Positions 17,420-27,957 of a DNA stretch of 34,459 nt are shown piece by piece. Position 1 is the first letter of the stretch. Each line of letters begins with the position of its first letter. The stretch is from Methanoregula sp. Its GTDB lineage: Archaea > Halobacteriota > Methanomicrobia > Methanomicrobiales > Methanospirillaceae. The notes under the pieces were generated by a model. That model did no database searches. It worked only from the letters and a program-made list of their open reading frames with translations, and was not told the origin of the DNA. The position numbers and the translations under genes were made by a program. Where the stretch lies: positions 1 to 34,459 of the forward strand of contig JAPKXT010000186.1 in the NCBI GenBank assembly GCA_026394695.1. The letters run 5' to 3'.

Positions 17420-18856
17420 TCAATATGCTCTTCCGACAAGTGTTGCCTTGCCCGGTTTCCCGCAGGCAATACATTTACCCTCTGTGACGGGAACATATAC
17501 TGAACGCACATCAGTCCCAAGAATACTCGCGTTTGTCTTCTCTTCAATCCCATCGCCGCATTCCCGCTGCTGGCACCAGTGGACAACTGCGACCCTGCCT
17601 TCATTGAGGGTAGCGTTGAGTGCATCCATCGATTCAACATTGCAGAGATGGGATTTTGTGTGCTCTTCTGCCCGTGCGCGGAGGGTGTCCGTAATCTCAC
17701 CCAGCACGCGCGTCATGCCTTCTGTTACCGTCGCGAGTTCGAGTGATGTCTTCTCTCCGTTCCGCTTCACCGCCATGACTTTTCCTGCATCAAGATCCCT
17801 GGGTCCGAGCTCAAGCCGGAGCGGGACGCCGCGGAGCTCCCACCAGTAGTATTTTGCTCCTGGTCGCAGGTCGCGGGTATCGAGTTTCACCCGGAAACCC
17901 GCTGTGGTGAGATCGGTTCTTAGTTTCTGTGCTGCCGTCATCACATCTTCATGTCGTTTACCGATGGTGATGGGAACGATGACTGCCTGGAACGTGGCAA
18001 CTGCAGGAGGGAGGATAAGTCCCTTGTCATCGCCGTGTATGCTGATCAGGGCTGCAATACAGCGCTCGGAAATACCGTAACAAGTCTGGTATGCGAGTTT
18101 CTGCTCGCCATTTTTGTCCTCATAGGTAATGTTGAACGTCCGGGAAAAGTGATCGCCAAGGTGGTGCACGGTGCCGATCTGGAGAGTCTTGCCGTTTGGC
18201 ATTATTGCATCAACGGCAATCGTGTAATCGGCGCCAGGGAACTTATCCCAGTCCGGACGTTTTGAGATGAGGGTTGGGATGCAGAGGCCGTTGTAGAATT
18301 CGCGATAGAGAGCGATCGCCTCTTCTACCTGTTGTTCAGCCTCTTCCCAGGTAGCATGAACCGTGTGGGCTTCCTTAAACGAGGTGATCTCCCTGAGGCG
18401 AATCAGCGGACGGGTCTGTTTTGTCTCGTACCGGAACGTGTTTACGATCTGGTAATATTTTATGGGCAAATCTGCATGAGAGCGGACCCAGAGGGCATAC
18501 ATCGGGTAGATTGCGGTCTCGCTTGTCGGACGCAATGCAAGCTTTACATCGAGAAGTGTTGTCCCGCCATGCGTTACCCAGTACACTTCATCTTCGAATC
18601 CTTTGATGTGCTCAGCCTCCTTCATGAATTCCTGTTCAGGAATCAGGAGGGGAAAAAGTGTTTCCTGGTGGTCGCGGTCAAGGAGATCGCGGAGTCTCTG
18701 GTACACGTATTTGCGTATCGCAAACCCGTAGGGGAACCAGACATACAATCCTTTGACAGGATAACGAACATCCATGATCTCGGCCCGCCATAACAGGTCA
18801 TTAAACCATGCAGAAAAGTCATTTTTCGGTGGCAGGGCGCCCGCGTCATCGTCCAT
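17420..18856 (-). CDS. proS: Prolyl-tRNA synthetase
   Basis: [97 protein letters not shown]; archaeal-type ProRS C-terminus. Confidence 0.97.
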   Translation of the reverse strand: MDDDAGALPPKNDFSAWFNDLLWRAEIMDVRYPVKGLYVWFPYGFAIRKYVYQRLRDLLDRDHQETLFPLLIPEQEFMKEAEHIKGFEDEVYWVTHGGTTLLDVKLALRPTSETAIYPMYALWVRSHADLPIKYYQIVNTFRYETKQTRPLIRLREITSFKEAHTVHATWEEAEQQVEEAIALYREFYNGLCIPTLISKRPDWDKFPGADYTIAVDAIMPNGKTLQIGTVHHLGDHFSRTFNITYEDKNGEQKLAYQTCYGISERCIAALISIHGDDKGLILPPAVATFQAVIVPITIGKRHEDVMTAAQKLRTDLTTAGFRVKLDTRDLRPGAKYYWWELRGVPLRLELGPRDLDAGKVMAVKRNGEKTSLELATVTEGMTRVLGEITDTLRARAEEHTKSHLCNVESMDALNATLNEGRVAVVHWCQQRECGDGIEEKTNASILGTDVRSVYVPVTEGKCIACGKPGKATLVGRAY

Positions 18857-18868
18857 GAATCAGATCCT

Positions 18869-19435
18869 CTAAGCTACTAAATGTATGATAATTGGTGTAA
18901 TAAAAGCCTCGACAAATGCGGCGATTGCAACAAGTGGCAAGACATATATAACAAACAGTCGTGTGTATCTCCTCGCCTCTTCTGCAGTGTCCCCTACGTG
19001 GTACCACTCAGCGATGAGTGTCTGGGCGAGCAGGATGCCGAGCGCTCCCGAAAGGATGAACGCAGGAATCTCAAAGATACCATGCGGAAGGATCGCTGCG
19101 ATGACAAAAACGACAGAGTGATCCTTATGCACGATTTCCATGATCGAGCCGATAAGTACACCATTCAGACTCATAATAAATATCGTGATGATACCAAACG
19201 ATGCCCCTCCCAAAAAGAGCAGGAGGCATGCTTCAAGATTGTTGAAGAAGAGCCGGATGAAGATATCCGGGGAATCTTTCCCCAGGATCTGATTTGCAAC
19301 CTCTTTTTCAAAGAGTTTCATCAGGTCTTCTCCAATTGCCGGGTTTTTCATTGTTCCAACCCAGCCAACCGTGATCGTGGCACAAAAGAGGAGCGATATG
19401 ATGATGATCGCATTCGTCAGCGGGGAATTAGACAT
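18869..19435 (-). CDS. SpoIIM/DUF95-like integral membrane protein
   Basis: NNLEACLLLFLGGASFGIITIFIMSLNGVLIGSI...ILPHGIFEIPAFILSGALGI, the stage II sporulation M family signature. Confidence 0.85.
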   Translation of the reverse strand: MSNSPLTNAIIIISLLFCATITVGWVGTMKNPAIGEDLMKLFEKEVANQILGKDSPDIFIRLFFNNLEACLLLFLGGASFGIITIFIMSLNGVLIGSIMEIVHKDHSVVFVIAAILPHGIFEIPAFILSGALGILLAQTLIAEWYHVGDTAEEARRYTRLFVIYVLPLVAIAAFVEAFITPIIIHLVA

Positions 19436-20294
19436 ACAGTACCATCCGCGTCATATCCCTGATTCCCGGAGCTAACCCGACTACAATCATGGCGAGCAGT
19501 ACGAGATGCCAGAATGCGGGATTTGCCTCTTTGCGGTAGAGTTCCATGATGTAGATTGCCGGGAAGAGTACGACCAGTTTCAACGGGAACATTACAAATG
19601 CAGTATGGGTCAGTTCAATAAGGCCAGATCCTACCACATGTTGTTCTACATATTGGACTGACGGGTGTAAGTCTATCCCGTAACTCGTCGCGCTTGCATC
19701 CAGCAGCTGACCAAAAAGGAGTGTCAGGTAGAGTGGATCAGTAACATATTCCCAGTGGAGTATGTAGCGCATGCACGCCCAGACCAGCAGAGTGGCAGTA
19801 ATTGCCATCAGGGGAATGATGGCAAACACAAAGAGGTCAAGATGGGCATGGCTTATCCCCCATGCGATCAGCACAAGCGAAACGATAAATGTGGATATAA
19901 TGCCGGCAAAAGCGTAAAATGTGAGAAAATTCTGCGTTAATCCCTGCAGGGTAACGTAGCGGGAAAGGAACAGCATAGCAATCGTATAAAAAAAGAGTAC
20001 GAAGTAGATCAGCGGGGTCACGAGTAAAAACTGGAGGTCCCCCGTGATCATTCCGGTATCCTGAACAACCCGCAACACCCCTCCAAGAAAAACGTAAGGG
20101 AGTGTAGCAAGGATGAATCTGGCATCAATTTTGAATCCAATATCAGAAAGCCAGCTCGATTTTGACATCCAGCGATATAATAAATACACGCCGATGACCA
20201 GGATTAGAGCATAGGTAAGCGTATCTACTATGTTATAGGGTTGGCCCATCCTGATGGGATCGATGTAGTATTTGTATATGAAATCACTAATCAT
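19428..20294 (-). CDS. DUF63 family integral membrane protein
   Basis: FIYKYYIDPIRMGQPYNIVDTLTYALIL...LPYVFLGGVLRVVQDTG; QLLDASATSYGID; archaeal DUF63. Confidence 0.85.
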   Translation of the reverse strand: MISDFIYKYYIDPIRMGQPYNIVDTLTYALILVIGVYLLYRWMSKSSWLSDIGFKIDARFILATLPYVFLGGVLRVVQDTGMITGDLQFLLVTPLIYFVLFFYTIAMLFLSRYVTLQGLTQNFLTFYAFAGIISTFIVSLVLIAWGISHAHLDLFVFAIIPLMAITATLLVWACMRYILHWEYVTDPLYLTLLFGQLLDASATSYGIDLHPSVQYVEQHVVGSGLIELTHTAFVMFPLKLVVLFPAIYIMELYRKEANPAFWHLVLLAMIVVGLAPGIRDMTRMVLYV

Positions 20295-20296
20295 CC

Positions 20297-21385
20297 ATGA
20301 TCAGAATGAGCGCAGATGCAATAAAATTACTCAAACCGAAGGTTTTTGACAAATCCAAATGGATGCAGCTGCCCCGTGATGTTGTTATCGGGCATGATGT
20401 GTTCGGCCAGATCCCGTCTGTCTGTGAAGATCTTAAACTCGGTAAGTCTGCGCTCCTTATATCCGGAAAGAGTACAATGAGTCTTGCCGGGGATAACGTG
20501 AGGAAGATCCTCAATAACAATTATACCGTGAAGCCATTTCTTGCAGATGAGATCAGCCTGCCTGTTATCAAGAAGGCTGAAAAGGCCGCGGCAGGTATGG
20601 ACTTTTTAATCGGTGTCGGGGGCGGGCGGGTGATCGATACCGCGAAGATCGTTTCATATAATCTTGACCTCCAGTTTATTTCCGTACCCACTGCGGCGTC
20701 ACATGATGGTATTGCATCTTCCCGGGCATCAGTGCCTACCCTTGAGGGGCATGCTTCGCTGGATGCCCAGCCACCGATTGCGATTGTCGCGGACACGGGT
20801 ATCATTGCCTCCGCACCGCACCGGCTCCTTGCCGCCGGGTGTGCCGATGTCATCTCCAACTACACTGCGATCCTGGATTGGGAGCTCGCCCACCGGGTTA
20901 AAGGAGAACCGATGAGTGAGTACGCAATAGCGCTCTCAAAGATGACCGCTGAGATCCTGGTAAAGAACTCCCACCTGATCAAACCGCACCAGGAGCAGTC
21001 TGCGTGGTTCGTAACAAAAGCGCTCGTATCCAGCGGGGTTGCCATGAGCATCGCAGGATCATCCCGCCCGGCAAGCGGTGGCGAACACAAGTTCTCCCAT
21101 GCGCTTGACAAGCTCGCACCGGGCAAGGCGCTTCATGGCGAGAGCTGCGGAATTGGGACGATTATTTCCATGTACCTGCACGGAGGAGACTGGAGGGGTA
21201 TCCGTGCTTCGTTAAAAAGCATCGGCGCTCCGGTAACTCCCGCAGAAGTCGGGATTGACGATGCAATTGCTGTTGAAGCGCTTCTTATGGCAAAGACTAT
21301 CCGTCCGGAACGCTTCACAATATTCGATATGGGTCTCACACGGGAATCGGCAGAGAATCTTGTACAGATGCTCTACAGGGAATGA
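20297..21385 (+). CDS. egsA: sn-glycerol-1-phosphate dehydrogenase
   Basis: QLPRDVVIGHDV, IGVGGGRVIDTAKIVSYNLDLQFISVPTAASHDGIASSRAS, SRPASGGEHKFSHALD, HGESCGIGTIISMYLHGG; start could be ATG 20306. Confidence 0.96.
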   Translation: MIRMSADAIKLLKPKVFDKSKWMQLPRDVVIGHDVFGQIPSVCEDLKLGKSALLISGKSTMSLAGDNVRKILNNNYTVKPFLADEISLPVIKKAEKAAAGMDFLIGVGGGRVIDTAKIVSYNLDLQFISVPTAASHDGIASSRASVPTLEGHASLDAQPPIAIVADTGIIASAPHRLLAAGCADVISNYTAILDWELAHRVKGEPMSEYAIALSKMTAEILVKNSHLIKPHQEQSAWFVTKALVSSGVAMSIAGSSRPASGGEHKFSHALDKLAPGKALHGESCGIGTIISMYLHGGDWRGIRASLKSIGAPVTPAEVGIDDAIAVEALLMAKTIRPERFTIFDMGLTRESAENLVQMLYRE

Positions 21386-21396
21386 GGGGTGATCTC

Positions 21397-21843
21397 ATGG
21401 CGGATACAAAAACAAAAGTGACACTGGTCGGGACGGTTCTGGCAAAGGAGGGTGTTGAGTTCATCTACGAAGGTGAAGCTGCCGGGTGCGATACCTGCAA
21501 GGTAAAAAAGGCATGTAATAACCTCCAGATAGGAAGACGGTACCGTATAATTTCCGTCAGGACGACACATCATGAATGCCCCGTTCACCTTAATGGCACA
21601 ACTGCTGTCGAAGTTATGGAGGCACCGATAACCGTGCTTATCAACGCTGATATGGCAATTATCAATTCAAAGATCAAGCTTGAACTCTCCTGCAACAAGA
21701 GTGATTGCCGCAGTTACCCGCTTTGCCATCCTGACGGTGTAGTGGAAGGAGAAAAGTATGTCGTTTCCGATGTGCTGGGTAATGCTTCGGATATATGCGA
21801 AAAAGGACGGGCACTGAAGCTCGTCGATATACGACCTTCGTGA
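21397..21843 (+). CDS. UPF0179 family Cys-rich protein
   Basis: CDTCKVKKACNNLQIGRRYRI, HECPVHLNG, SCNKSDCRSYPLCHPDGV; SD-like GAGGGG before ATG 21397. Confidence 0.85.
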   Translation: MADTKTKVTLVGTVLAKEGVEFIYEGEAAGCDTCKVKKACNNLQIGRRYRIISVRTTHHECPVHLNGTTAVEVMEAPITVLINADMAIINSKIKLELSCNKSDCRSYPLCHPDGVVEGEKYVVSDVLGNASDICEKGRALKLVDIRPS

Positions 21844-22035
21844 TATATTCCCCCAAAAAAAGGATTAAAAATTCCGGTATTCCGGCTTTTTTATTGGTGG
21901 AGCAGGTTCCGGGTATCGCATCCGGATCAAGTGCAGATGCAATACGCACGATCTTGACCTCTGCTATCGATCGTGCCAATACAGAAGTCCATGCGTTGTG
22001 ATCCGAAACCGGAAATCTGACAAACGGGAATTTGT

Positions 22036-22929
22036 TTACCGAACATGCTCTGCACAAGACCAGAGCTGTTCTGCAGAGTGCAGGATACTTCTATAGCCAT
22101 CGAGATCCCGTTTCCACCGGTGCGGGATGGCCCCGGAACCCCAGTATGCCCCGGCAAGTGCGCCGCAGCATGCACCTACCGTGTCAGCATCCCCTCCAAG
22201 ATTGATTGCCGAGAGGATAGCATTCTCAAGGGTGCGGGCATTCATGAAGCAGGACAGGGCTGCGTGCGAGCAGAGCACAGCGTCTAGTGAAGGTACCTGC
22301 AAATAATTCTGGTAATTTCCCAGGATCGTAAACACTTCGTCATTCGTACACAGCAAGCGTGCATGACGGTATGCCTCCCTGCGTGAAACACCGCGGCACA
22401 TATCGCTCACCATCACGTTAAGCCATGCGGAACAGTGCCCTGCGACTGGATCATAGTGCGTAAGTTGTGAGCAAGCAAGGCTCACGAAATACACATCTTG
22501 GGCTGGAAAGAAAATACCCACGGGAAACCCGCGCATTACACTCCCATTACTCCGGCTGCCATGCAGTCGTTTGTGCACGAGCCACGCTGCCCGGTGCGGC
22601 AGGGTACCGGATTTGATCAATTCAAAGAATGCAGAAGATGTCGGGCCATACCATTCCGGATGCTTATTATAACCGAGAATCAACCTTGGTATAAGGTCAG
22701 TTGGACGAAATCCCTTGCATGCAACGAGCGATTCTGCAACTGCCAATGCTTGTAATGTGTCATCAGTGATTTCTCCTTTTTTTCGGAAATGCCGCCCTCC
22801 GGGAAGCATTTCGGTCACCCACGCCTTGGTTGGGGCAGATCCTTCCAGGGGCGCACCCAATGCATCCCCAATTGCCAGCGCAACGAGCGATCCGGTAGCA
22901 TGCAGGTTTCCTGATATAAATCTCACCAA
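22036..22929 (-). CDS. ADP-ribosylglycohydrolase family protein
   Basis: AIGDALGAPLEG, EITDDTLQALAVAESL, NGSVMRGFPVGIF, NLGGDADTVGACCGALAGAYWG metal-binding and catalytic motifs. Confidence 0.93.
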   Translation of the reverse strand: MVRFISGNLHATGSLVALAIGDALGAPLEGSAPTKAWVTEMLPGGRHFRKKGEITDDTLQALAVAESLVACKGFRPTDLIPRLILGYNKHPEWYGPTSSAFFELIKSGTLPHRAAWLVHKRLHGSRSNGSVMRGFPVGIFFPAQDVYFVSLACSQLTHYDPVAGHCSAWLNVMVSDMCRGVSRREAYRHARLLCTNDEVFTILGNYQNYLQVPSLDAVLCSHAALSCFMNARTLENAILSAINLGGDADTVGACCGALAGAYWGSGAIPHRWKRDLDGYRSILHSAEQLWSCAEHVR

Positions 22930-22981
22930 AAAGGTATATCTGTATCACAAGAAAAAGAATCAGCTTGCAGAAGGTGATAGT

Positions 22982-23248
22982 GTGCAAAAGGAAGAGTTGC
23001 TGCATTTACACATGTTAATGATTCACATCAAGAAGTACTATGAAGGCGTCACCAACGAAGAAATCGGCACTGGCCGTTATAATTCCCTTGAAATTTCCCC
23101 GGTCCACATCCACAAGGACAAAAAAGCCCACAAAGATGCTCTTCTCACGCTGGGAGATGAGATTGTTACCCATATTCACGGGCGAAATATGTCTGTGGTG
23201 AACTATTCTTCAGAGACTGCATCCACAAAAGTTGCAGCCGAACATTAA
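22982..23248 (+). CDS. UPF0058 family protein (GTG start)
   Basis: VQKEELLHLHMLMIHIKKYYEGVTNEEI...YNSLEISPVHIHKDKKAHKDALLTLGDEI; conserved archaeal small protein; GTG at 22982. Confidence 0.8.
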   Translation: MQKEELLHLHMLMIHIKKYYEGVTNEEIGTGRYNSLEISPVHIHKDKKAHKDALLTLGDEIVTHIHGRNMSVVNYSSETASTKVAAEH

Positions 23249-23253
23249 AAGTT

Positions 23254-24831
23254 ATGGATGAGGCGCTTGCATTTCGGGAGATGATCTCCCGCATCCTCAC
23301 CCTCAAGCCCGGTGACGAAGCGATCGTTGCGGTAAAGATCGATACCTGCCGGAAGTACAGGCTGCCTGCAGTTCCTAAAAACTCCGCAATTCTTGCAGTT
23401 GCCCGACCGGAGGATCGGGAAATCCTCCGGAAGATCCTGCTTGTGAAGCCCACCCGGACTTTATCGGGAGTAGCTCCTGTTGCGGTAATGACCTCTCCGG
23501 CACCGTGCCCGCATGGTAAATGCCTGCCCTGCCCGGGAGGACCCGACCACCAGTACAAATCCCCCCAGAGCTACACGGGTGAAGAGCCGGCCGCACTGCG
23601 TGCCCGGGAGCATAACTACGACCCATTTGCCCAGGTGCATGCCCGGCTCGGGCAATTCGAGTTGCTCGGTCATCGCGTGGATAAGGTGGAGTTGATCGTG
23701 ATGGGCGGGACGATGACAGCACGAACACCGGAATACCAGGAGCAGTTTGTGTCACGGTGCATTGAAGCGATGAACACCTACCCGGGCGGGGCAGCAGCAG
23801 CTGAGGTACAGGATGTGGCAACCGTGGAAACCGAAAACGAAAATTCCGCAATCCGCTGCGTTGCGATCACATTCGAAACCCGCCCGGACTGGTGCAGGAA
23901 AGAGCATATTGACCGGATGCTGCGCCTTGGTGTGACCAAAGTAGAACTTGGCGTTCAGCACGTTGATGATGCAATTCTCTCATACAACCGTCGTGGGTGT
24001 ACTGTAGCAGATACCGTTGCAGCAAACACTCTCCTCCGTGATGCCGGTATGAAAGTGGGTTTCCATATGATGCCCAATCTTCCCGGTTCGACCATTGATA
24101 TGGATAAAAAAATGTTTGAGACGATCTTTTCTGACCCCGGTTTTATGCCGGACTTCCTGAAAATCTATCCTACTCTTGTCACCCCGGGTTCTGAGATCGA
24201 AGAACTCTGGGGGCGGGGTGCTTACTCGCCATACTGCGAGGAGGAGATGATCGATCTCGTTGCGTATGCCAAGTCCCTCATACCTGAGTATACCCGGCTC
24301 CAGCGGATCCAGCGTGACATACCGGCAAAACTGATCGTCGCCGGTTCCCGGCACTCAAATTTCCGGCAGCTTGCCCAGAACCGGCTAAAGACTACCGGAA
24401 GGCGCTGTCGCTGTATACGATGCCGGGAGATTGGAAGACTTCCCTCGCTTGCAGAATCAGAAATCCGGGTATTGAAATATTCATGCTGCGGCGGACTTGA
24501 GCACTTCATTTCCGCTGTGTCTGACGATTCATTAATCGGGTTTACCCGGCTCCGGTTCCCGTCACGCGTCTGCTATACCGAGCTTGAGAATGCTGCAGTC
24601 ATGCGTGAGCTCCATGTGTACGGAAGTCTTGTCCCGGTTGGGAAATATGCTGAGTCCGATGAATGGCAGCATAGGAATTACGGAAAAGTACTGATTGCCC
24701 GTGCAGAAGAGATCACGTCGGATGCAGGGTTCTACCGCTTGGCGATCATGAGTGGGGTTGGTGTGCGCCCTTATTACCAGAGACAGGGCTATGAACGAAA
24801 AGGACCCTATATGATTAAGGAGCTGCGATGA
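23254..24831 (+). CDS. elp3: Elp3 family tRNA uridine(34) modification enzyme (radical SAM + GNAT)
   Basis: APCPHGKCLPCPGGPDHQYKSPQSYTGEEPAALRA, ELIVMGGTMTARTPEYQEQFV, ITFETRPDWC, HMMPNLPGST; C-term GNAT. Confidence 0.96.
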   Translation: MDEALAFREMISRILTLKPGDEAIVAVKIDTCRKYRLPAVPKNSAILAVARPEDREILRKILLVKPTRTLSGVAPVAVMTSPAPCPHGKCLPCPGGPDHQYKSPQSYTGEEPAALRAREHNYDPFAQVHARLGQFELLGHRVDKVELIVMGGTMTARTPEYQEQFVSRCIEAMNTYPGGAAAAEVQDVATVETENENSAIRCVAITFETRPDWCRKEHIDRMLRLGVTKVELGVQHVDDAILSYNRRGCTVADTVAANTLLRDAGMKVGFHMMPNLPGSTIDMDKKMFETIFSDPGFMPDFLKIYPTLVTPGSEIEELWGRGAYSPYCEEEMIDLVAYAKSLIPEYTRLQRIQRDIPAKLIVAGSRHSNFRQLAQNRLKTTGRRCRCIRCREIGRLPSLAESEIRVLKYSCCGGLEHFISAVSDDSLIGFTRLRFPSRVCYTELENAAVMRELHVYGSLVPVGKYAESDEWQHRNYGKVLIARAEEITSDAGFYRLAIMSGVGVRPYYQRQGYERKGPYMIKELR

Positions 24832-25958
24832 ACCCGGCGACGACCGAATTTCTCCGACAACGGTTCAGCGATTATTACAAAAAAACTGTTCTTGTCTCGC
24901 CATCATCCCTGGAACAGCGGGAGTGGGGTTTTGTCCTTTTCAATCCCAATTCATCTGCCATGCGGATGCGACGGCATGTCGGTTTTTCAGGACGGGAAGA
25001 GCTATTCCAGTACATCAAAAATCTCGTGCCTCAGCATACGTACTACTCGACTGCATACTACGAGAAACCGGATGCCGGGACCATGGCGGATAAAGGCTGG
25101 TGTGGGGCAGATCTGGTATTCGATCTTGATGCCGACCACATCGTGCGTGGTCCCTACGAGCAGATGCTGGCACGGGTAAAGGAGGAAACTGAGAAGCTCA
25201 TCTCAATGCTCACCGTTGAGTTTGGAATGGATCCAAAGACCATCGAACTCGTCTTTTCCGGTGGCCGCGGGTATCATGTTCATGTCAAAGATATCCTGTT
25301 CCGCGGGTGGGGAAGCCCCGAACGCCGGGAACTGATTGACTACGTCTGCGGGATCGGGATCGACCCTTCTGTGATGCTCTCTATTAAAAAACCTGCATCT
25401 CCCGGCTGGCCGGTGCGATACCGTGAAACACTCCTTGAATATCTCCGCTGGATGGGAACCCTGACCGAAGAGGAAGCAATGGCGCACCTGACCGCAATCG
25501 AGGGTATCGGCAAGGACTCGGCAACAGTTCTTCTGAAAAAACGAGAGGAGATTATTGCCGAAATTGAACGCCATCCTACAAGCATGATCTTAAAAAACCG
25601 TGCACTCCAGGCGATCCTTTCCAGGCAGGAAGGAGAATTTAAAAAACGACTTCTTTCCCGTGCAGCTCTAGCGGATGAGCCGGTTACCACCGATACAAAA
25701 CGGCTGATACGTATGCCGACATCGTTGCATGGCGGGAGCGGGATGCGCGTGCAACCTCTTGAAGTCCGGGATCTCCACGATTTTGAACCGCTTGTGGATG
25801 CAGTGGTCTTTTCAATGCGGGATGTCAGGGTCGACCTTTTCCATCCTGTTACGATCCCGATGCTCGGAAGTACTTATGAACTCCAAAAAGGCATCACTAA
25901 AGTACCGGAAGCGGTGGCTGTTTTCCTTTGCTGCCGTGGCATGGCGGAAATTACCTGA
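24828..25958 (+). CDS. priS: DNA primase small subunit PriS
   Basis: REWGFVLFNP, DLVFDLDADHI, LVFSGGRGYHVHV, RMPTSLHGGSGMRV motifs; 4-nt overlap with elp3. Confidence 0.95.
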   Translation: MNPATTEFLRQRFSDYYKKTVLVSPSSLEQREWGFVLFNPNSSAMRMRRHVGFSGREELFQYIKNLVPQHTYYSTAYYEKPDAGTMADKGWCGADLVFDLDADHIVRGPYEQMLARVKEETEKLISMLTVEFGMDPKTIELVFSGGRGYHVHVKDILFRGWGSPERRELIDYVCGIGIDPSVMLSIKKPASPGWPVRYRETLLEYLRWMGTLTEEEAMAHLTAIEGIGKDSATVLLKKREEIIAEIERHPTSMILKNRALQAILSRQEGEFKKRLLSRAALADEPVTTDTKRLIRMPTSLHGGSGMRVQPLEVRDLHDFEPLVDAVVFSMRDVRVDLFHPVTIPMLGSTYELQKGITKVPEAVAVFLCCRGMAEIT

Positions 25959-25969
25959 GGGTAAAGATA

Positions 25970-26644
25970 ATGGGGTCAATGGGGCTTGACGATTTGCGCA
26001 GCATCCTGCTGTCCGAACGGGAGACGGGGCGGCTCATAGCGGTCGCACCCGATCTCTTCGATCGCGGGCATGAGGAACTCGCATCTCTTATCAGCAAAGT
26101 GTACGCCTTTGAAGACCCGCTTTCTGATGAGGCTCGTTCCTTTATTGAAGAAACACTCTCGATTAAAGAGACACTCCGGGAGCTTTTTGCGATACGGTCC
26201 CGCAAGATTGTCGCGCTTACCATCATGCATGCAGAAGGTAATTATTACGACCGTGAAGAAGTCAAGCGGATGATCCCTGTTGAAAAAGAGATGTTTGAAA
26301 CGGTCACTGCCAGTATTGAACAGTGCAAGGGCATCCTGCTCCATAATGTTCCGCATCATGCAAAAAGCACAGGAACTGCAGGTACGGATACCAGCATAAA
26401 ACCCGAGTTTGAACAAGATGAAGACATGAGTGCTGAGAATGGGCTTTTTGAACCCCCACACGCAAATGCACCTCTTTTGCCTTCCAGTGTACTCGTGCGG
26501 GTTCTTGAGGACATGGAATCCTTTATGGGAATTGATGGGAGGATTTATACCCTCTCAAAGGGAGATATAGTAACGCTTCCTGAGCGGAATGCTGCGGTCT
26601 TAAGTGAACGCAACATAGTCTTAAATATGAATCTTTGTAAATAA
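25970..26644 (+). CDS. Archaeal GINS complex subunit (Gins51-like)
   Basis: [28 protein letters not shown]...[11 protein letters not shown] and C-terminal [42 protein letters not shown]; immediately downstream of priS. Confidence 0.85.
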   Translation: MGSMGLDDLRSILLSERETGRLIAVAPDLFDRGHEELASLISKVYAFEDPLSDEARSFIEETLSIKETLRELFAIRSRKIVALTIMHAEGNYYDREEVKRMIPVEKEMFETVTASIEQCKGILLHNVPHHAKSTGTAGTDTSIKPEFEQDEDMSAENGLFEPPHANAPLLPSSVLVRVLEDMESFMGIDGRIYTLSKGDIVTLPERNAAVLSERNIVLNMNLCK

Positions 26645-26682
26645 TATTGGTATTCTATATCCAAATTATCGGTGAAAATTTT

Positions 26683-26961
26683 ATGAAAATGCCAGCAAAA
26701 TTTAACACCTATTGTCCTCACTGCAGGAATCACCAGATGCACGAGGTCGAGAAGGTAAAGAAAGGCAAGACAACCGGCCTCCACTGGATTGACCGCCAGA
26801 AGGCTCGCAGAGGAAAAGTTGGCAATATGGGAAAATTCTCAAAAGTGCCCGGAGGCGACAAGCCAACGAAAAAGATTAACGTGCGGTACCGCTGTGTAAC
26901 CTGCGGTAAGGCACACCTGCGTAAGGGCTACCGGGTCGCAAAGTTTGAACTGACGGAGTGA
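26683..26961 (+). CDS. rpl44e: Ribosomal protein eL42 (L44e)
   Basis: [43 protein letters not shown]...[22 protein letters not shown]. Confidence 0.97.
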   Translation: MKMPAKFNTYCPHCRNHQMHEVEKVKKGKTTGLHWIDRQKARRGKVGNMGKFSKVPGGDKPTKKINVRYRCVTCGKAHLRKGYRVAKFELTE

Positions 26962-26968
26962 GCGCATT

Positions 26969-27157
26969 ATGGTACGCGAGATTCGGGAAAACCGGATTAA
27001 ATTTTTTAAAGTAAAGTGTCCTGACTGTGAGAACGAACAGACGGTATTTGAAAAGGCAAGTACAGTCGTGAAGTGTGTCGTATGCGGGCACGACCTTGCT
27101 CTCCCCACTGGCGGAAAAGCAAGCATCAAGGCTGAGATCATCTCAGAGCTTAAGTGA
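26969..27157 (+). CDS. rps27e: Ribosomal protein eS27
   Basis: FFKVKCPDCENEQTVFEKASTVVKCVVCGHDLALPTGGKASI. Confidence 0.97.
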   Translation: MVREIRENRIKFFKVKCPDCENEQTVFEKASTVVKCVVCGHDLALPTGGKASIKAEIISELK

Positions 27158-27165
27158 TTCTTCCC

Positions 27166-27957
27166 ATGCTGGACCGAGAGTGGCCACAGGAATCAGAACT
27201 GGTTGTCTGTACCGTACAAAATGTCAAGGACTTCGTAGCGTTTGTATCGCTGGATGAGTATGGTGGCCGCCAGGGGCTTATTCCCATCTCTGAAATTGCA
27301 ACGGGCTGGATCAAGTATATCCGTGATCATATCCGTGAAGGGCAGAAGATTGTCTGCAAGGTTCTCAACGTCGATCGGAACCGTGGGCACATAGATCTCT
27401 CCTTAAAAGACGTTAACGAACACCAGCGCCGTGAAAAGATCCGTGAGTGGAAGAACGAATCAAAGGCCCAGAAGTGGCTTGGTTTTGTTGCCGAACAAAC
27501 CGGTGAATCACCGACCGCCCTCGAGGATCTGATTTATAATAAATACGGGGCTTTCTATCCGGTATTTGAAGACCTTGTTACCGATAGCGAGACAACCCTT
27601 AAAAAACTTGATCTCTCCCGAAAGGTTGCAGACTCGCTCCTTCATGCGGCACAGGAGAACGTGAAAGTTCCCAAAGTTGAAGTGACCGGGCACCTGCACC
27701 TTACTTCTGTGCAGCCTGATGGAATTACGGTTATTAAAAATGCCCTCAGGGAGGCAAATAAATCCAAGACTGCCGGTGCCGAGATCGAACTTCTCTATCT
27801 TGGTGCCCCCAACTACAGAATTAAAGTGACCGCCCCTGATTACAAAAAAGCGGAAAAAGCCATTGAGAAAGCGGCTAACGCGGCTATCATTGTCGTGGAA
27901 AAGTCAGGTGGCGAGGGTAAACTCATCAAGAAACCGAAGTCCGGGAAGAGTCAATGA
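27166..27957 (+). CDS. Translation initiation factor aIF2 subunit alpha
   Basis: REWPQESELVVCTVQNVKDFVAFVSLDEYGGRQGLIPISEIATGWIKYIRDHIREGQKIVCKVLNVDRNRGHIDLSLKDVN (S1 domain) with eIF2-alpha C-terminus. Confidence 0.97.
   Translation: MLDREWPQESELVVCTVQNVKDFVAFVSLDEYGGRQGLIPISEIATGWIKYIRDHIREGQKIVCKVLNVDRNRGHIDLSLKDVNEHQRREKIREWKNESKAQKWLGFVAEQTGESPTALEDLIYNKYGAFYPVFEDLVTDSETTLKKLDLSRKVADSLLHAAQENVKVPKVEVTGHLHLTSVQPDGITVIKNALREANKSKTAGAEIELLYLGAPNYRIKVTAPDYKKAEKAIEKAANAAIIVVEKSGGEGKLIKKPKSGKSQ

Noticed and set aside
21844-22001. Short coding-like frame LVEQVPGIASGSSADAIRTILTSAIDRANTEVHAL after the UPF0179 gene
   Set aside because: Codon use looks coding, but it is too short, has no clear start or family; could be a gene remnant but evidence is insufficient.
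23375-23851. 158-aa minus-strand ORF
   Set aside because: Antisense to elp3; Pro/Arg/Ser-rich shadow frame.
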